64,000 nt of DNA from Nitrospirota bacterium (GTDB lineage Bacteria; Nitrospirota; Thermodesulfovibrionia; UBA6902). Each line of letters begins with the position of its first letter. Position 1 is the stretch's first letter. Shown here in pieces: positions 34,878 to 43,050 of this stretch. The translations under genes were made by a program, and so were the position numbers. The notes beneath the pieces were generated by a model. It saw nothing but the letters and a program-made list of their open reading frames with translations, was not told the DNA's origin and made no database searches. The stretch spans positions 6,424 through 70,423 of the forward strand of contig JACRLN010000021.1 of the NCBI GenBank assembly GCA_016215115.1, read 5' to 3'.

Positions 34878-35179
34878 CAAAATAAACAAACATGATAAAC
34901 AAACATGTTCGGAGCAAATAATACACTCTTTGGGTTAATCTAAAAAATGCATTTAAATAAAACCACAGAGTACACAGAGATATTTTTAAATGTTAAACGA
35001 CCTATATTATCAAACAATTCTCTGTGTCCTCTGTTTATAAATATTAAATATAATCAAACTATACCTTACATAAAAGAGTGCACAGAGAGAATCGGTAAAA
35101 ACGATTTTCTTCTTTTCTTAACAATATATTACTCTGTGATCTCTGTGGTTAATTGCATTATTTGGGTTAATCTATATCC
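34878..35179. other. Gap before the acyltransferase, filled by a family B element and flanking direct repeats
   Basis: The 14-base sequence TTTGGGTTAATCTA occurs at 34930-34943 and again at 35161-35174, on either side of the family B element. AAACATGATAAACAAACATG is a small tandem repeat near 34885. Confidence 0.6.
34961..35150. repeat. Family B repeat, 190 bp long form
   Basis: The ends AACCACAGAGTACACAGAGA and ACTCTGTGATCTCTGTGGTT are near-perfect inverted repeats, with internal TTCTCTGTGTCCTCTG and GTGCACAGAGAGAA. Flanking direct repeats of 14 bases suggest insertion or an outer element boundary. Confidence 0.8.
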
Positions 35180-36133
35180 GTGAAAAAAAAACGTAAGAAG
35201 AAAGGCAAAATTACAAAAATCCTTGAATATTCATTAGCGTATCTCATCATCCTCATTACACAATTTGTACCATTAAAAGTTGTAAAAATAATCAGCAGTC
35301 TCCTTGGTGATCTCCTTTACTTTTTAAGCAAAAAACGTCGCAATATAGCTATTGAAAACTTGCGGTATGCATTTAAAGGAGAGAAAAATGAGAGCGACAT
35401 TAAAAAAATTGCACGTCAAAGCTGCAGGTCCTTCTTCCTCACCTTTCTGGAAATCATAAAGCTCCGTTATCTTTTTACAAAACCTGATGCTCTAAGCAGA
35501 CTCAGAAGTACGACTGAGTACCTGGACAAGCTTTTCCTTAAGGCAAAAAAACTACATGATGAGTCGGATGGATGTATCTTTGTAACACCTCATATAGGCA
35601 ACTGGGAAATACTTCCTCAAGTATGCGCAGCAGTCGGGATCCCTCTCGTTGTTGTTGCCAGACCTCTGGAAAATGAATATCTTCAGAAGCTCATTTTTGA
35701 AAGTCGTTCTCAAAGCGGGCAGATTATAATTCCAAAAAAAAATGCATTATTTACACTTCAAAAGACCCTTCAGCAGGGTAAATCCATAGGCCTGTTGCCT
35801 GATCAAAGTACGATGAAAGGGATCCTGATTAATTTTTTTGGACGCAAGGCAACTACTACGCCTGTTCCCGCAATACTCGCCGTAACGTACAAGAGGCCTA
35901 TTGTTGTTGTGGCATGCTGCAGGAAATCAGCGGATTATCAATATGACGGTTTTGTAAGCGACCCTATTTATCCGGGTGAATACTCAAGCGAAAAAGATGA
36001 AATAATCAGAATCACTGAAGAGATGACCCGCCAAATGGAATCCATTATCCGGAAGTATCCGGAACAATACCTGTGGATACACAACCGCTGGAAGACTTAC
36101 AGGGGCAAAAAAGAGTTTATGTCTACGCATTAA
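35180..36133 (+). CDS. LpxL/HtrB-family lipid acyltransferase
   Basis: 317 residues from a GTG start. An N-terminal membrane helix (about 16-34) is followed by the acyltransferase domain, with the catalytic His-x4-Glu in TPHIGNWE (about residues 137-144) and LLPDQSTMKGI. The family transfers acyl chains from ACP to lipid A; relatives also occur in aryl polyene-type gene clusters. Following the type II synthase cluster, it may attach the cluster product to a lipid, or may be ordinary lipid A acylation. Its 3' end overlaps the convergent diguanylate cyclase gene by 11 bases. Confidence 0.82.
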   Translation: MKKKRKKKGKITKILEYSLAYLIILITQFVPLKVVKIISSLLGDLLYFLSKKRRNIAIENLRYAFKGEKNESDIKKIARQSCRSFFLTFLEIIKLRYLFTKPDALSRLRSTTEYLDKLFLKAKKLHDESDGCIFVTPHIGNWEILPQVCAAVGIPLVVVARPLENEYLQKLIFESRSQSGQIIIPKKNALFTLQKTLQQGKSIGLLPDQSTMKGILINFFGRKATTTPVPAILAVTYKRPIVVVACCRKSADYQYDGFVSDPIYPGEYSSEKDEIIRITEEMTRQMESIIRKYPEQYLWIHNRWKTYRGKKEFMSTH

Positions 36134-37835
36134 CCTCAATCCGGTTTTTCCCTTTTCGTTTGGCCTGCAACAAAGCATCATCAGCTTTACTAATGATTTC
36201 TTCCTTGCTTTGCATATTGTGGTTATAACAAGTGATGCCGAGGCTTACGGTAACTCCTGTTTTCACCTCCACATCTTTTCTCATTCTTTCGGCAACCTCG
36301 CAGGCCTCTGATAATCCTGTCTCCGGAAGCAGGATAAGGAATTCTTCTCCGCCGTATCTGACGCCAAGGTCTATCTGTCTTATCTCTCCTGAGACAATCT
36401 TTGCTATATCAACAAGCATTTTATCTCCAATGGTATGCCCGTATTTGTCGTTGTAGTTTTTGAAAAAATCTATGTCCATCATAATGGCTGAAAAAGGACA
36501 TTCAGCCCTCTTTGCCCTGGCAAACGAAGTTTCGAGAACGTAGTCCATTAACCGTCTGTTGGCAAGCCCTGTAAGGGGATCGTGGAGTGAAAGGGTCTTT
36601 GTTTCTTCATAAAGCATTATATTGTCAATTGCGGCCCCTATCCGGTTCCCTATTGTATAAAACAGCGCCATCTCATGTTTGTTTATTTCAATGCCGACCG
36701 GAGGATACAGGCATAAAACACCTAAAACCCTGTTTCTTGCTTCGAGAGGTATACTGATATGTCCATGTGAAATTATCCCGGGATATTTGATAGTGTGCCT
36801 GATGTCCGGCTCCGAATTTTTAGATACAATAATCTCCCCTGTCTTTGCAGCGAGACCACAGATGCATTCTCCAACCCTCATATCTTTGTGAGCATTTACG
36901 AATGAATCCGGGAATCCTGTCTGGTAAACAAGTTTCATCCTGTCGCCGTCAATAGTAAATACTGCGCCCTTATGTTCAAGTTTAAATATCTCAAGATGTG
37001 CAATTATGTATAAGACAGCTTCAAAGAGTTCATCCAGTTTCATAGTACTCCCTGCCGCCGTTGAAACTGAATAAAGTATTGATAAATCCGAGTTGACCTT
37101 TTGCAGTTCATCTGTCTTCTGCTTCAGATCTTTCGTCATTTTATTGAAAGATTCAGAGAGCTGAGCGATCTCATCATTTGTACTTAAATTGACCGAATAG
37201 TTTAAATTCCCGCTGCCCACTACTTTTACAGCCTTTATAAGCTCGGAAACAGGTTTTGATATTGCCTTGGAAAGAACAATCGCTGCTATAATTCCGGCAA
37301 TCATGATACCGGTAATCATCCAGATCAAAAACATGACAATATCATTAACGTCTTTTGTAATAGGATCCCGGGAAATACCAAGATGTACAACTCCTGCCTC
37401 TCCGCCCAAAATGGGGACAGCTATATCAAGGATATCTTTTTCGGTATCTTTTTCTTCAATTTTAACTGAATCAACACTGTGCGTCTGACCGGCGCTGAGC
37501 ATATTAACACTCTTCATACCCATAGGGAACCCTTTCGCAAATGTATGCCCCAAAACCTCGCCATGCTCATTCAGTATAAAGATATATTCAACATCCTCCT
37601 CTGTGGTTTTAAAATCCTTTATCATCATCTCAAGTTCATAGAATCTCTCTGTTAATATGTAATTAACGCTTCTCTCTCTTATCTGTCTGGCTATAGAGAT
37701 CCCTCTTTTCTGGAGTTTAACAAAGAGTTTCTGGTACAATGTGGTCTTTATGAAAATTATTATTGCAATGCTCGACAGCATTATCATGCTTACCATTATC
37801 ACCAGGATTTTAGTTCTCAGTCTTATAATCATCAT
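36123..37835 (-). CDS. HAMP-GAF-GGDEF diguanylate cyclase
   Basis: 570 residues. A first membrane helix (about 8-30), an extracytoplasmic region of about 130 residues (YIFILNEHGEVLGHTF), a second helix (about 167-192), and a HAMP domain (about 195-245) come first. A GAF domain (about 260-405) and a GGDEF domain with the active motif RYGGEEFLILLPE follow. The I-site RxxD is not evident. It makes c-di-GMP. It lies seven bases after the PhnD-like lipoprotein gene on the same strand, so the binding protein may deliver its signal. Confidence 0.9.
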   Translation of the reverse strand: MMIIRLRTKILVIMVSMIMLSSIAIIIFIKTTLYQKLFVKLQKRGISIARQIRERSVNYILTERFYELEMMIKDFKTTEEDVEYIFILNEHGEVLGHTFAKGFPMGMKSVNMLSAGQTHSVDSVKIEEKDTEKDILDIAVPILGGEAGVVHLGISRDPITKDVNDIVMFLIWMITGIMIAGIIAAIVLSKAISKPVSELIKAVKVVGSGNLNYSVNLSTNDEIAQLSESFNKMTKDLKQKTDELQKVNSDLSILYSVSTAAGSTMKLDELFEAVLYIIAHLEIFKLEHKGAVFTIDGDRMKLVYQTGFPDSFVNAHKDMRVGECICGLAAKTGEIIVSKNSEPDIRHTIKYPGIISHGHISIPLEARNRVLGVLCLYPPVGIEINKHEMALFYTIGNRIGAAIDNIMLYEETKTLSLHDPLTGLANRRLMDYVLETSFARAKRAECPFSAIMMDIDFFKNYNDKYGHTIGDKMLVDIAKIVSGEIRQIDLGVRYGGEEFLILLPETGLSEACEVAERMRKDVEVKTGVTVSLGITCYNHNMQSKEEIISKADDALLQAKRKGKNRIEVNA

Positions 37836-37842
37836 AATTTAT

Positions 37843-38775
37843 CTATTTTGACTTCTTTCCCGATTCTTGTTTGGCAACCCATGCCTTCATTTCCCTGATT
37901 GAATCATATGCGCTGTCATCTATAGGTATGAATTTGTCTATCATCATATTGCCGAGAATTTCCCTGCCTTTTATATCATTATGTACATTTAAGAATATCT
38001 CCCTCAAAGCTTCCTTCAGTGTCAGATCCAGTCCCGGACGAACCACAACAGGCGGAATCCCGTAAGGAGGCGATTTTTCGATAATCTTTGTTCTTGAAGT
38101 GTATACCGGGTTGGTACGGTCGGCATACTCCCAGATAAGGCTGTCCACTGCCGCGCCGTCCACAATTCCCTGTGCGACCGCCTTGATTGCTTTATCATGA
38201 GAATTGGTGAATATATACGTATTAAAAAATGTGTCAGGCGTCTCATTCATCCTGGCAAGCATATACGTGGGAACCAGTTTCCCGCTGTTGGACAGCGGAT
38301 CGGTAAAGGCAAACCTTTTCACGAGTAAATCCTTAAAAGTGCTTATATGGCTATCTTTATTTACAATGATATAAGAATAGTACACCGCTTTGCCGTAAAC
38401 CACAGGAGCAGCCAGAAGTTCCATACCAAACTCTTTATGCCCGTCAACATAAGGTCCGCCGCATACAAAAGCGGCGTCAACCTCTCCTTCTCTCAGAAGC
38501 TCATTTACCTCAGCATAACTTTCTCTGTCCACTAACTGTACATGCCTGTCAAGCTTTTCTCCGATATAATCCAGTAATCTGCGGTAGTAAGCAAAACCTT
38601 CTTTGGGGGTAACCATCCCGCCGACTGCAATCCTGACAGTTTTCCCGGCTGACCGTCTTTCAACAGTTTTTAAGGGTTCTCTTTTTTCGAGATTTATTTC
38701 TTCGGGAGCTTTTTTACAATTAGAAATAACTGTAATGCATAAAAAGATAAGCAGTGCGACAATTGTTTTTTTCAC
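37843..38775 (-). CDS. PhnD-like periplasmic binding lipoprotein
   Basis: 310 residues from a GTG at 38773-38775 (AAGGGGCAGAACG upstream), giving a proper signal peptide ending VISNC; a longer ATG reading to 38817 adds a basic stretch. The mature part is a type 2 periplasmic binding fold of the phosphonate/phosphite kind (VGGMVTPKEGFAYYRRLLDY, AAFVCGGPYVDGHKEFGMEL, DPLSNSGKLVPTYMLA, AVAQGIVDGAAVD). No transporter genes are nearby. Instead it precedes a transmembrane diguanylate cyclase by seven bases, so it is probably a sensing subunit rather than an uptake protein. Confidence 0.82.
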   Translation of the reverse strand: MKKTIVALLIFLCITVISNCKKAPEEINLEKREPLKTVERRSAGKTVRIAVGGMVTPKEGFAYYRRLLDYIGEKLDRHVQLVDRESYAEVNELLREGEVDAAFVCGGPYVDGHKEFGMELLAAPVVYGKAVYYSYIIVNKDSHISTFKDLLVKRFAFTDPLSNSGKLVPTYMLARMNETPDTFFNTYIFTNSHDKAIKAVAQGIVDGAAVDSLIWEYADRTNPVYTSRTKIIEKSPPYGIPPVVVRPGLDLTLKEALREIFLNVHNDIKGREILGNMMIDKFIPIDDSAYDSIREMKAWVAKQESGKKSK

Positions 38776-38867
38776 CGTTCTGCCCCTTTTCCGAATCCTT
38801 ATCCCATTAAATAACATATATCAGATTATAAAACCATTTTCAACCTTAGCTTATTTATGAATTTTAA

Positions 38868-39014
38868 TAGTGTCTGTTTATAAACTCGAACATTGAACCG
38901 TCATTCCCGCAGTCTTTTGAGCGGGAATCCAGTCTTTTCAGTAAGTTCTGGATGCCCGATTACAGACTTCGGGCATGACAAAAATAAAAAATAGCAATTT
39001 ATGGACAAACTCTA
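38868..39014. mobile_element. MITE-like family A element, 147 bp
   Basis: It begins TAGTGTCTGTTTATAAAC and ends TTTATGGACAAACTCTA, imperfect terminal inverted repeats that both end in TA. Inside are GTCATTCCCGCAG...TTGAGCGGGAAT and GATGCCCGATTACAGACTTCGGGCATGAC. It has the same length and order as the element at 62026, with most positions the same. Confidence 0.78.
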
Positions 39015-39048
39015 AATAAGTTATTAATTTGAACTAACCCTTTATTTA

Positions 39049-40194
39049 ATGATATTTTATCAGGTGTCCAGAAAATTGATGATAAGCGCCGGTGAGGCGT
39101 CCGGCGAATTATACGGTGCGATGCTGAGCAGGGAGGTCAAAAAACTCTGGCCGGATGCAGATATTTTTGGTATCGGCGGTTCACGCATGAAAAACGAAGG
39201 CGTAAACCTGATTGCTCCCATTTCACAGGTTGTCGGCATTCTCGAAGCGATCAGGCATATCGGAGAGGTCAGGGACACATTAAAAAAAGCAGAGGAGACA
39301 ATGATAAGCAGAAAACCTGATATCCTCGTCCTCATAGATTATCCTGATTTCAACTTATTGCTTGCAAAAAAAGCAAAGGCGGCAGGCATCCCCGTCCTTT
39401 ATTATGTCAGCCCTCAGGTATGGGCCTGGCGGAGAGGAAGGGTAAAAAAGATAGCAAGACTGGCGGACAGGATGGCTGTCCTATTTCCATTTGAAGTTGA
39501 TTATTATAAGGATACCGGCCTTCCCTGTGAATTTGTCGGACATCCTGTTGCAGAGACAATTAACATCCTTCAGACAAAAGAAGAGGCCAAAAAAAATCTT
39601 CGACTGGCCCCTGATAAGAGAGTAATCACACTCCTTCCCGGCAGCAGACCCAGTGAAATCAGGAGACATCAAAAGATACTAAAAGAGGTTGCTGAAAAGA
39701 TACACCATGAATTTCCAGACATGCAGATAGTTATCCCGCTCACACCTGAATCTCATTTAACTGAATCATTCCCCGGATATGTCAATATTATAAGAGGATG
39801 CACAACTGAAGCTGTTACCTGTTCTGAGGTATCTGCTGCAGCGTCAGGTACGGCAACGCTCGAGATCGCATTATTGGGTACCCCGATGGCAGTCTTTTAC
39901 AAGGTATCTCCCCTTACATATCATCTTGTAAAACCGTTTGTAACTGTCAAGTTTATTTCTCTGGTGAATATTCTTGCCGGAAAAGAAATTGTAAAGGAAA
40001 TGATACAGAAAGATGCGAATCCTGAAAAGATATTTTCAGAGATAAAGAGAATTCTGACAGATGTGCCTTATAGAAATAATATGATTTTCAGCCTTAATAA
40101 AATCAAAGATATTTTCCAGGGAAAGCACCCATCAGTCAGAGTAGCACAGATAGCAGGTGAAATAGGAGGATGGAAAACTACTGCTCATGTATAA
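39049..40194 (+). CDS. lpxB: Lipid A disaccharide synthase
   Basis: 381 residues. SAGEASGELYGAMLSREVKK, GIGGSRM, YPDFNLLLAKKAK, YYVSPQVWAWRRGRVKKI, GHP, LLPGSRPSEIRRH and ASGTATLE (about residue 264) are LpxB hallmarks. It joins UDP-2,3-diacylglucosamine and lipid X. A small N-terminal extension (MIFYQVSR) precedes the family start; the ATG has no strong ribosome binding site. It overlaps waaA by eight bases. Confidence 0.95.
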   Translation: MIFYQVSRKLMISAGEASGELYGAMLSREVKKLWPDADIFGIGGSRMKNEGVNLIAPISQVVGILEAIRHIGEVRDTLKKAEETMISRKPDILVLIDYPDFNLLLAKKAKAAGIPVLYYVSPQVWAWRRGRVKKIARLADRMAVLFPFEVDYYKDTGLPCEFVGHPVAETINILQTKEEAKKNLRLAPDKRVITLLPGSRPSEIRRHQKILKEVAEKIHHEFPDMQIVIPLTPESHLTESFPGYVNIIRGCTTEAVTCSEVSAAASGTATLEIALLGTPMAVFYKVSPLTYHLVKPFVTVKFISLVNILAGKEIVKEMIQKDANPEKIFSEIKRILTDVPYRNNMIFSLNKIKDIFQGKHPSVRVAQIAGEIGGWKTTAHV

Positions 40195-41494
40195 TATTTT
40201 TTCAGCCATAGCGCTTCTTCTTTATCTCCCCTTTCTTTTCCTGAAAAAAGGTCCCGAAGACAAAAGCAATTTTCTGAGAGAACGTCTCGGTATTTCACAC
40301 TATGAAAAAACTGATATATGGATCCATGCGGTTTCAGTAGGAGAGGTAGTAGCATGTGTGCCTTTTCTGAAAAGGTTAAAAAAAGAATTCCCGGGGAAAC
40401 GAATTGTCCTTTCCACGACAACCTATACAGGACAAAAGGTTGCGCGTGAAAGGTTCCCCGGAGCCGACAGGATAATGTACATGCCGTGTGATACTGGATT
40501 GTGCGTCAGCAGGGTTGTAAATTCTTTAAAACCCGGGATCTTCATAACAATAGAAACTGAACTCTGGCCGGCCCTCTTTAAGACACTGAAAAGATCCGGC
40601 TCCAAGATCATTATCTTAAACGGCAGGATATCAAATAAATCCTTTAAAGGCTACAAGCGGTTAGGTTTTCTTATGAAAAACCTTTTGTCATATGTTGATT
40701 TTTTTTATATGCAGGGTAAAACCGATGCTGAAAGAATCATGGCTATCGGCGCTGACAAATATAAAGTAGACGTTATGGGAAATTTTAAATTTGATATATC
40801 ATTTGATGTGTCAAACTCTTTGAGATGGCTTGAAAATATCAAAGGCAGGATCCTCCTTGCTGCAAGCACCCATAAAGGCGAAGAAGAAATAATACTTGAT
40901 GCTTATGAAGCAACAAAACAAAATTATCCTGATTTGAAACTCATCCTCGCTCCGCGGCATCCTGAGAGATTTAACGAGGTGGCCGACATTCTCAAAAGAA
41001 GAAATTTGAATTTTATCAGAAGAACGGAAATGCAGAACATAGACAAAATCTCCCCTAACCCCTCTTTTCCAAAGAGGGGAACCATTATCTCCCCCTTTGA
41101 CAAAGGGGGGCAAGGGGGGATTTTTCCGAATATCATCCTCCTTGACACAATCGGGGAATTATCGATGGTGTTCTCCAAAGCCACCATAGCTTTTATCGGT
41201 GGAAGCCTTGTACCGTTAGGAGGTCATAATATTTTAGAACCTGCTTACTGGGCCAGGCCGATAATCTTCGGTCCTTACATGGATAATTTCCCGATGGCTG
41301 GTGAATTTCTTTTGCGATCTGCCGCCCTTCAGGTAAAAGATGCTGACGATATTACAAAAAGTGTTAAGGATTTATTGGATGATCATGAGAAAACTGCAAG
41401 AATGGGACAAAATGCTAAGATAATTATAGATGAAAATGCTGGAGCGGTAAAAAAGGCTATTGAGCTTGTTCGAGGTTTCATTGGGACTGTTTAG
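40187..41494 (+). CDS. waaA: Kdo transferase with in-frame repeat insert
   Basis: 435 residues. One N-terminal membrane helix is followed by a GT-B glycosyltransferase: WIHAVSVGEVVAC, TTYTGQKVARERFP, ETELWPALFKTLK, GRISNKSFKGY, LAASTHKGEEE and, in the donor-binding part, GGSLVPLGGHNILEPAYW. It adds Kdo to lipid IVA. Residues about 287-314 (SPNPSFPKRGTIISPFDKGG and on) are encoded by a family C repeat inserted between the IDKI and FPNIILLDTIGEL segments. The frame is undamaged, so the enzyme probably tolerates the extra loop. It overlaps lpxB and lpxK. Confidence 0.93.
   Translation: MYNIFSAIALLLYLPFLFLKKGPEDKSNFLRERLGISHYEKTDIWIHAVSVGEVVACVPFLKRLKKEFPGKRIVLSTTTYTGQKVARERFPGADRIMYMPCDTGLCVSRVVNSLKPGIFITIETELWPALFKTLKRSGSKIIILNGRISNKSFKGYKRLGFLMKNLLSYVDFFYMQGKTDAERIMAIGADKYKVDVMGNFKFDISFDVSNSLRWLENIKGRILLAASTHKGEEEIILDAYEATKQNYPDLKLILAPRHPERFNEVADILKRRNLNFIRRTEMQNIDKISPNPSFPKRGTIISPFDKGGQGGIFPNIILLDTIGELSMVFSKATIAFIGGSLVPLGGHNILEPAYWARPIIFGPYMDNFPMAGEFLLRSAALQVKDADDITKSVKDLLDDHEKTARMGQNAKIIIDENAGAVKKAIELVRGFIGTV
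41045..41127. repeat. Family C repeat inside waaA
   Basis: Two dyads, CCCCTCTTTTCCAAAGAGGGG and CCCCCTTTGACAAAGGGGGG, are followed by CAAGGGGGGATTTTT. This is the double form also seen at 28240. Confidence 0.85.
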
Positions 41495-42560
41495 TGTATT
41501 TTACTTGTTTGGACTAACATGCAGGAAGCTTATGGTAAAACCCAAAAGACTTCCTGCAAAAGTCATCAGTATTGGAAATATAACCCTCGGTGGAACAGGC
41601 AAGACCCCTGCGGTAATTGCAATCGCAGAGGAGGCAAAAAAACAGGGACTTCACCCATGCATACTCACACGGGGCTATAAAGGAAAGGTAAAAGGTCCAT
41701 GCTTTGTAAAAAGCGCAAGTCATTCCGCCTCACCTGTAGGGGCAGGCCTCTGTGCCTGCCCTGGGCACCCACAAGGGTTTGCCCCTACAAAAAAAGGACA
41801 AGAGGGGGATTACAGCAAACACATCTGCACCGGTCTCGATGCTGGTGATGAGCCGGCATTAATGGCGGAAAGATTGAAAGATGTTCCCATAGTAAAATGT
41901 GCAGACAGATATAAAGGCGGGCAATTTGCAATTTCAAATTTCAAATTTCAAATTTCAAATTTATTATTCATCCTCGACGACGGCTTTCAGCACCGGGCGC
42001 TTCACAGAGATGTTGACATACTTCTGATTGATGCAACAAATCCTTTCGGGAATGAAAAACTCTTTCCCGAAGGCAGACTGAGAGAGCCTTTAAGCTCTAT
42101 AAAAAGAGCAAATATTATTGTGCTGACTAAAGCTGATGTGGTTAGCAATAAAACAATCCCGGCGCTTATTCGAAAAATTAAAAAATATAATTCAGAAGCG
42201 CCTGTATACACGGCATCTCATAAACCTTCTTCTCTTGTTAATGTAACTGGAAAATTCGCAAATCTTGCTACATTGAAGAATAAAAAAATCTGCGCATTCG
42301 CCGGTATCGCCAATCCAGACTATTTTAAGGACACACTGATTGCAAATGGAGCCGACATCGTCAAATTTAAATCCTTCAGAGACCATCATATTTACAAACA
42401 GCGGGATATGGACAAAATAAAAACAGAAGCTGAAGGATTAGACATCATTACAACAGAAAAAGATTTGGTAAAACTCAAAGAAATGCAATTGCCGGATAAT
42501 ACGTTCGCGCTCAGAATTGAGTTTTCCATTGAGGAAGACTTTTTCAAGCATATTTTTTAA
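41460..42560 (+). CDS. lpxK: Tetraacyldisaccharide 4'-kinase with two repeat-derived inserts
   Basis: 366 residues from a TTG that overlaps waaA by 35 bases; this start keeps the N-terminal membrane segment expected for LpxK. The P-loop ISIGNITLGGTGKTPAV and the DDGFQHRALHRDVDILLID motif are intact. It phosphorylates the lipid A disaccharide at the 4' position. Residues about 92-112 derive from a family D repeat (GAGLCACPGHPQGFAPTKKG). Residues about 157-168 (SNFKFQISN) derive from an AATTTCAAATTTC string just before the DDGFQH motif. Neither insert breaks the frame. Confidence 0.9.
   Translation: MSLFEVSLGLFSVFYLFGLTCRKLMVKPKRLPAKVISIGNITLGGTGKTPAVIAIAEEAKKQGLHPCILTRGYKGKVKGPCFVKSASHSASPVGAGLCACPGHPQGFAPTKKGQEGDYSKHICTGLDAGDEPALMAERLKDVPIVKCADRYKGGQFAISNFKFQISNLLFILDDGFQHRALHRDVDILLIDATNPFGNEKLFPEGRLREPLSSIKRANIIVLTKADVVSNKTIPALIRKIKKYNSEAPVYTASHKPSSLVNVTGKFANLATLKNKKICAFAGIANPDYFKDTLIANGADIVKFKSFRDHHIYKQRDMDKIKTEAEGLDIITTEKDLVKLKEMQLPDNTFALRIEFSIEEDFFKHIF
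41734..41790. repeat. Family D repeat inside lpxK
   Basis: GTAGGGGCAGGCCTCTGTGCCTGCCC followed by GGGTTTGCCCCTAC gives nested inverted repeats that are in frame with the kinase. Confidence 0.78.
41929..41962. repeat. AATTTCAAATTTC tandem string inside lpxK
   Basis: Four tandem copies of TTTCAAA-type units precede the conserved DDGFQH codons. Confidence 0.65.
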
Positions 42561-42562
42561 TT

Positions 42563-42632
42563 TGTCATTCCCGCTTGTCGGGAATCCTTCTTAAGGACGA
42601 AAGAGAAAGATTCCGGACAAGCCGGAATGACA
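42563..42632. repeat. Family A short form
   Basis: TGTCATTCCCGCTTGTCGGGAAT and ATTCCGGACAAGCCGGAATGACA surround a TTCTTAAGGACGAAAGAGAAAG centre. Confidence 0.75.
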
Positions 42633-42645
42633 GACGGAGGGAAAA

Positions 42646-43044
42646 ATGGTAAAAAACATCAACATCAAAACGAAATCACGAAACGAATTCGTTGATATCA
42701 CTTCTGATATACAGGCAGTCATCGATGAATCGGGAATAAGAAACGGCGTCTGTTATGTCTATGTGCCGCACACAACAGCAGGCGTTACTATAAACGAAGG
42801 CGCTGATCCCTCGGTAGCGAGAGATATTCAGAACACCCTCAGTAAACTTATCCCTCACAGCGGCCATTACCTGCATACTGAAGGCAATTCTGACGCGCAT
42901 ATCAAATCCACCATTGCCGGCTCTTCGCAAGTCATCGTCATTGACGAAGGCAAACTGCTCCTTGGAACATGGCAGTCCGTGTTCTTCTGTGAATTCGACG
43001 GGCCACGCCACAGAAGGGCGACGGTAAAGATTATGAAGGATTAG
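42646..43044 (+). CDS. YjbQ-family (UPF0047) protein
   Basis: 132 residues matching the small YjbQ family, associated with a thiamine phosphate synthase-like side activity. The conserved segments are VPHTTAGVTINEGADPSVARD, HSGHYLHTEGNSDAHIKSTI and GTWQSVFFCEFDGPRHR. Length and the His-rich motif fit well. The ATG follows GACGGAGGGAAAA immediately after a family A repeat. The biological role is not certain. Confidence 0.88.
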   Translation: MVKNINIKTKSRNEFVDITSDIQAVIDESGIRNGVCYVYVPHTTAGVTINEGADPSVARDIQNTLSKLIPHSGHYLHTEGNSDAHIKSTIAGSSQVIVIDEGKLLLGTWQSVFFCEFDGPRHRRATVKIMKD

Positions 43045-43050
43045 ACAGAT

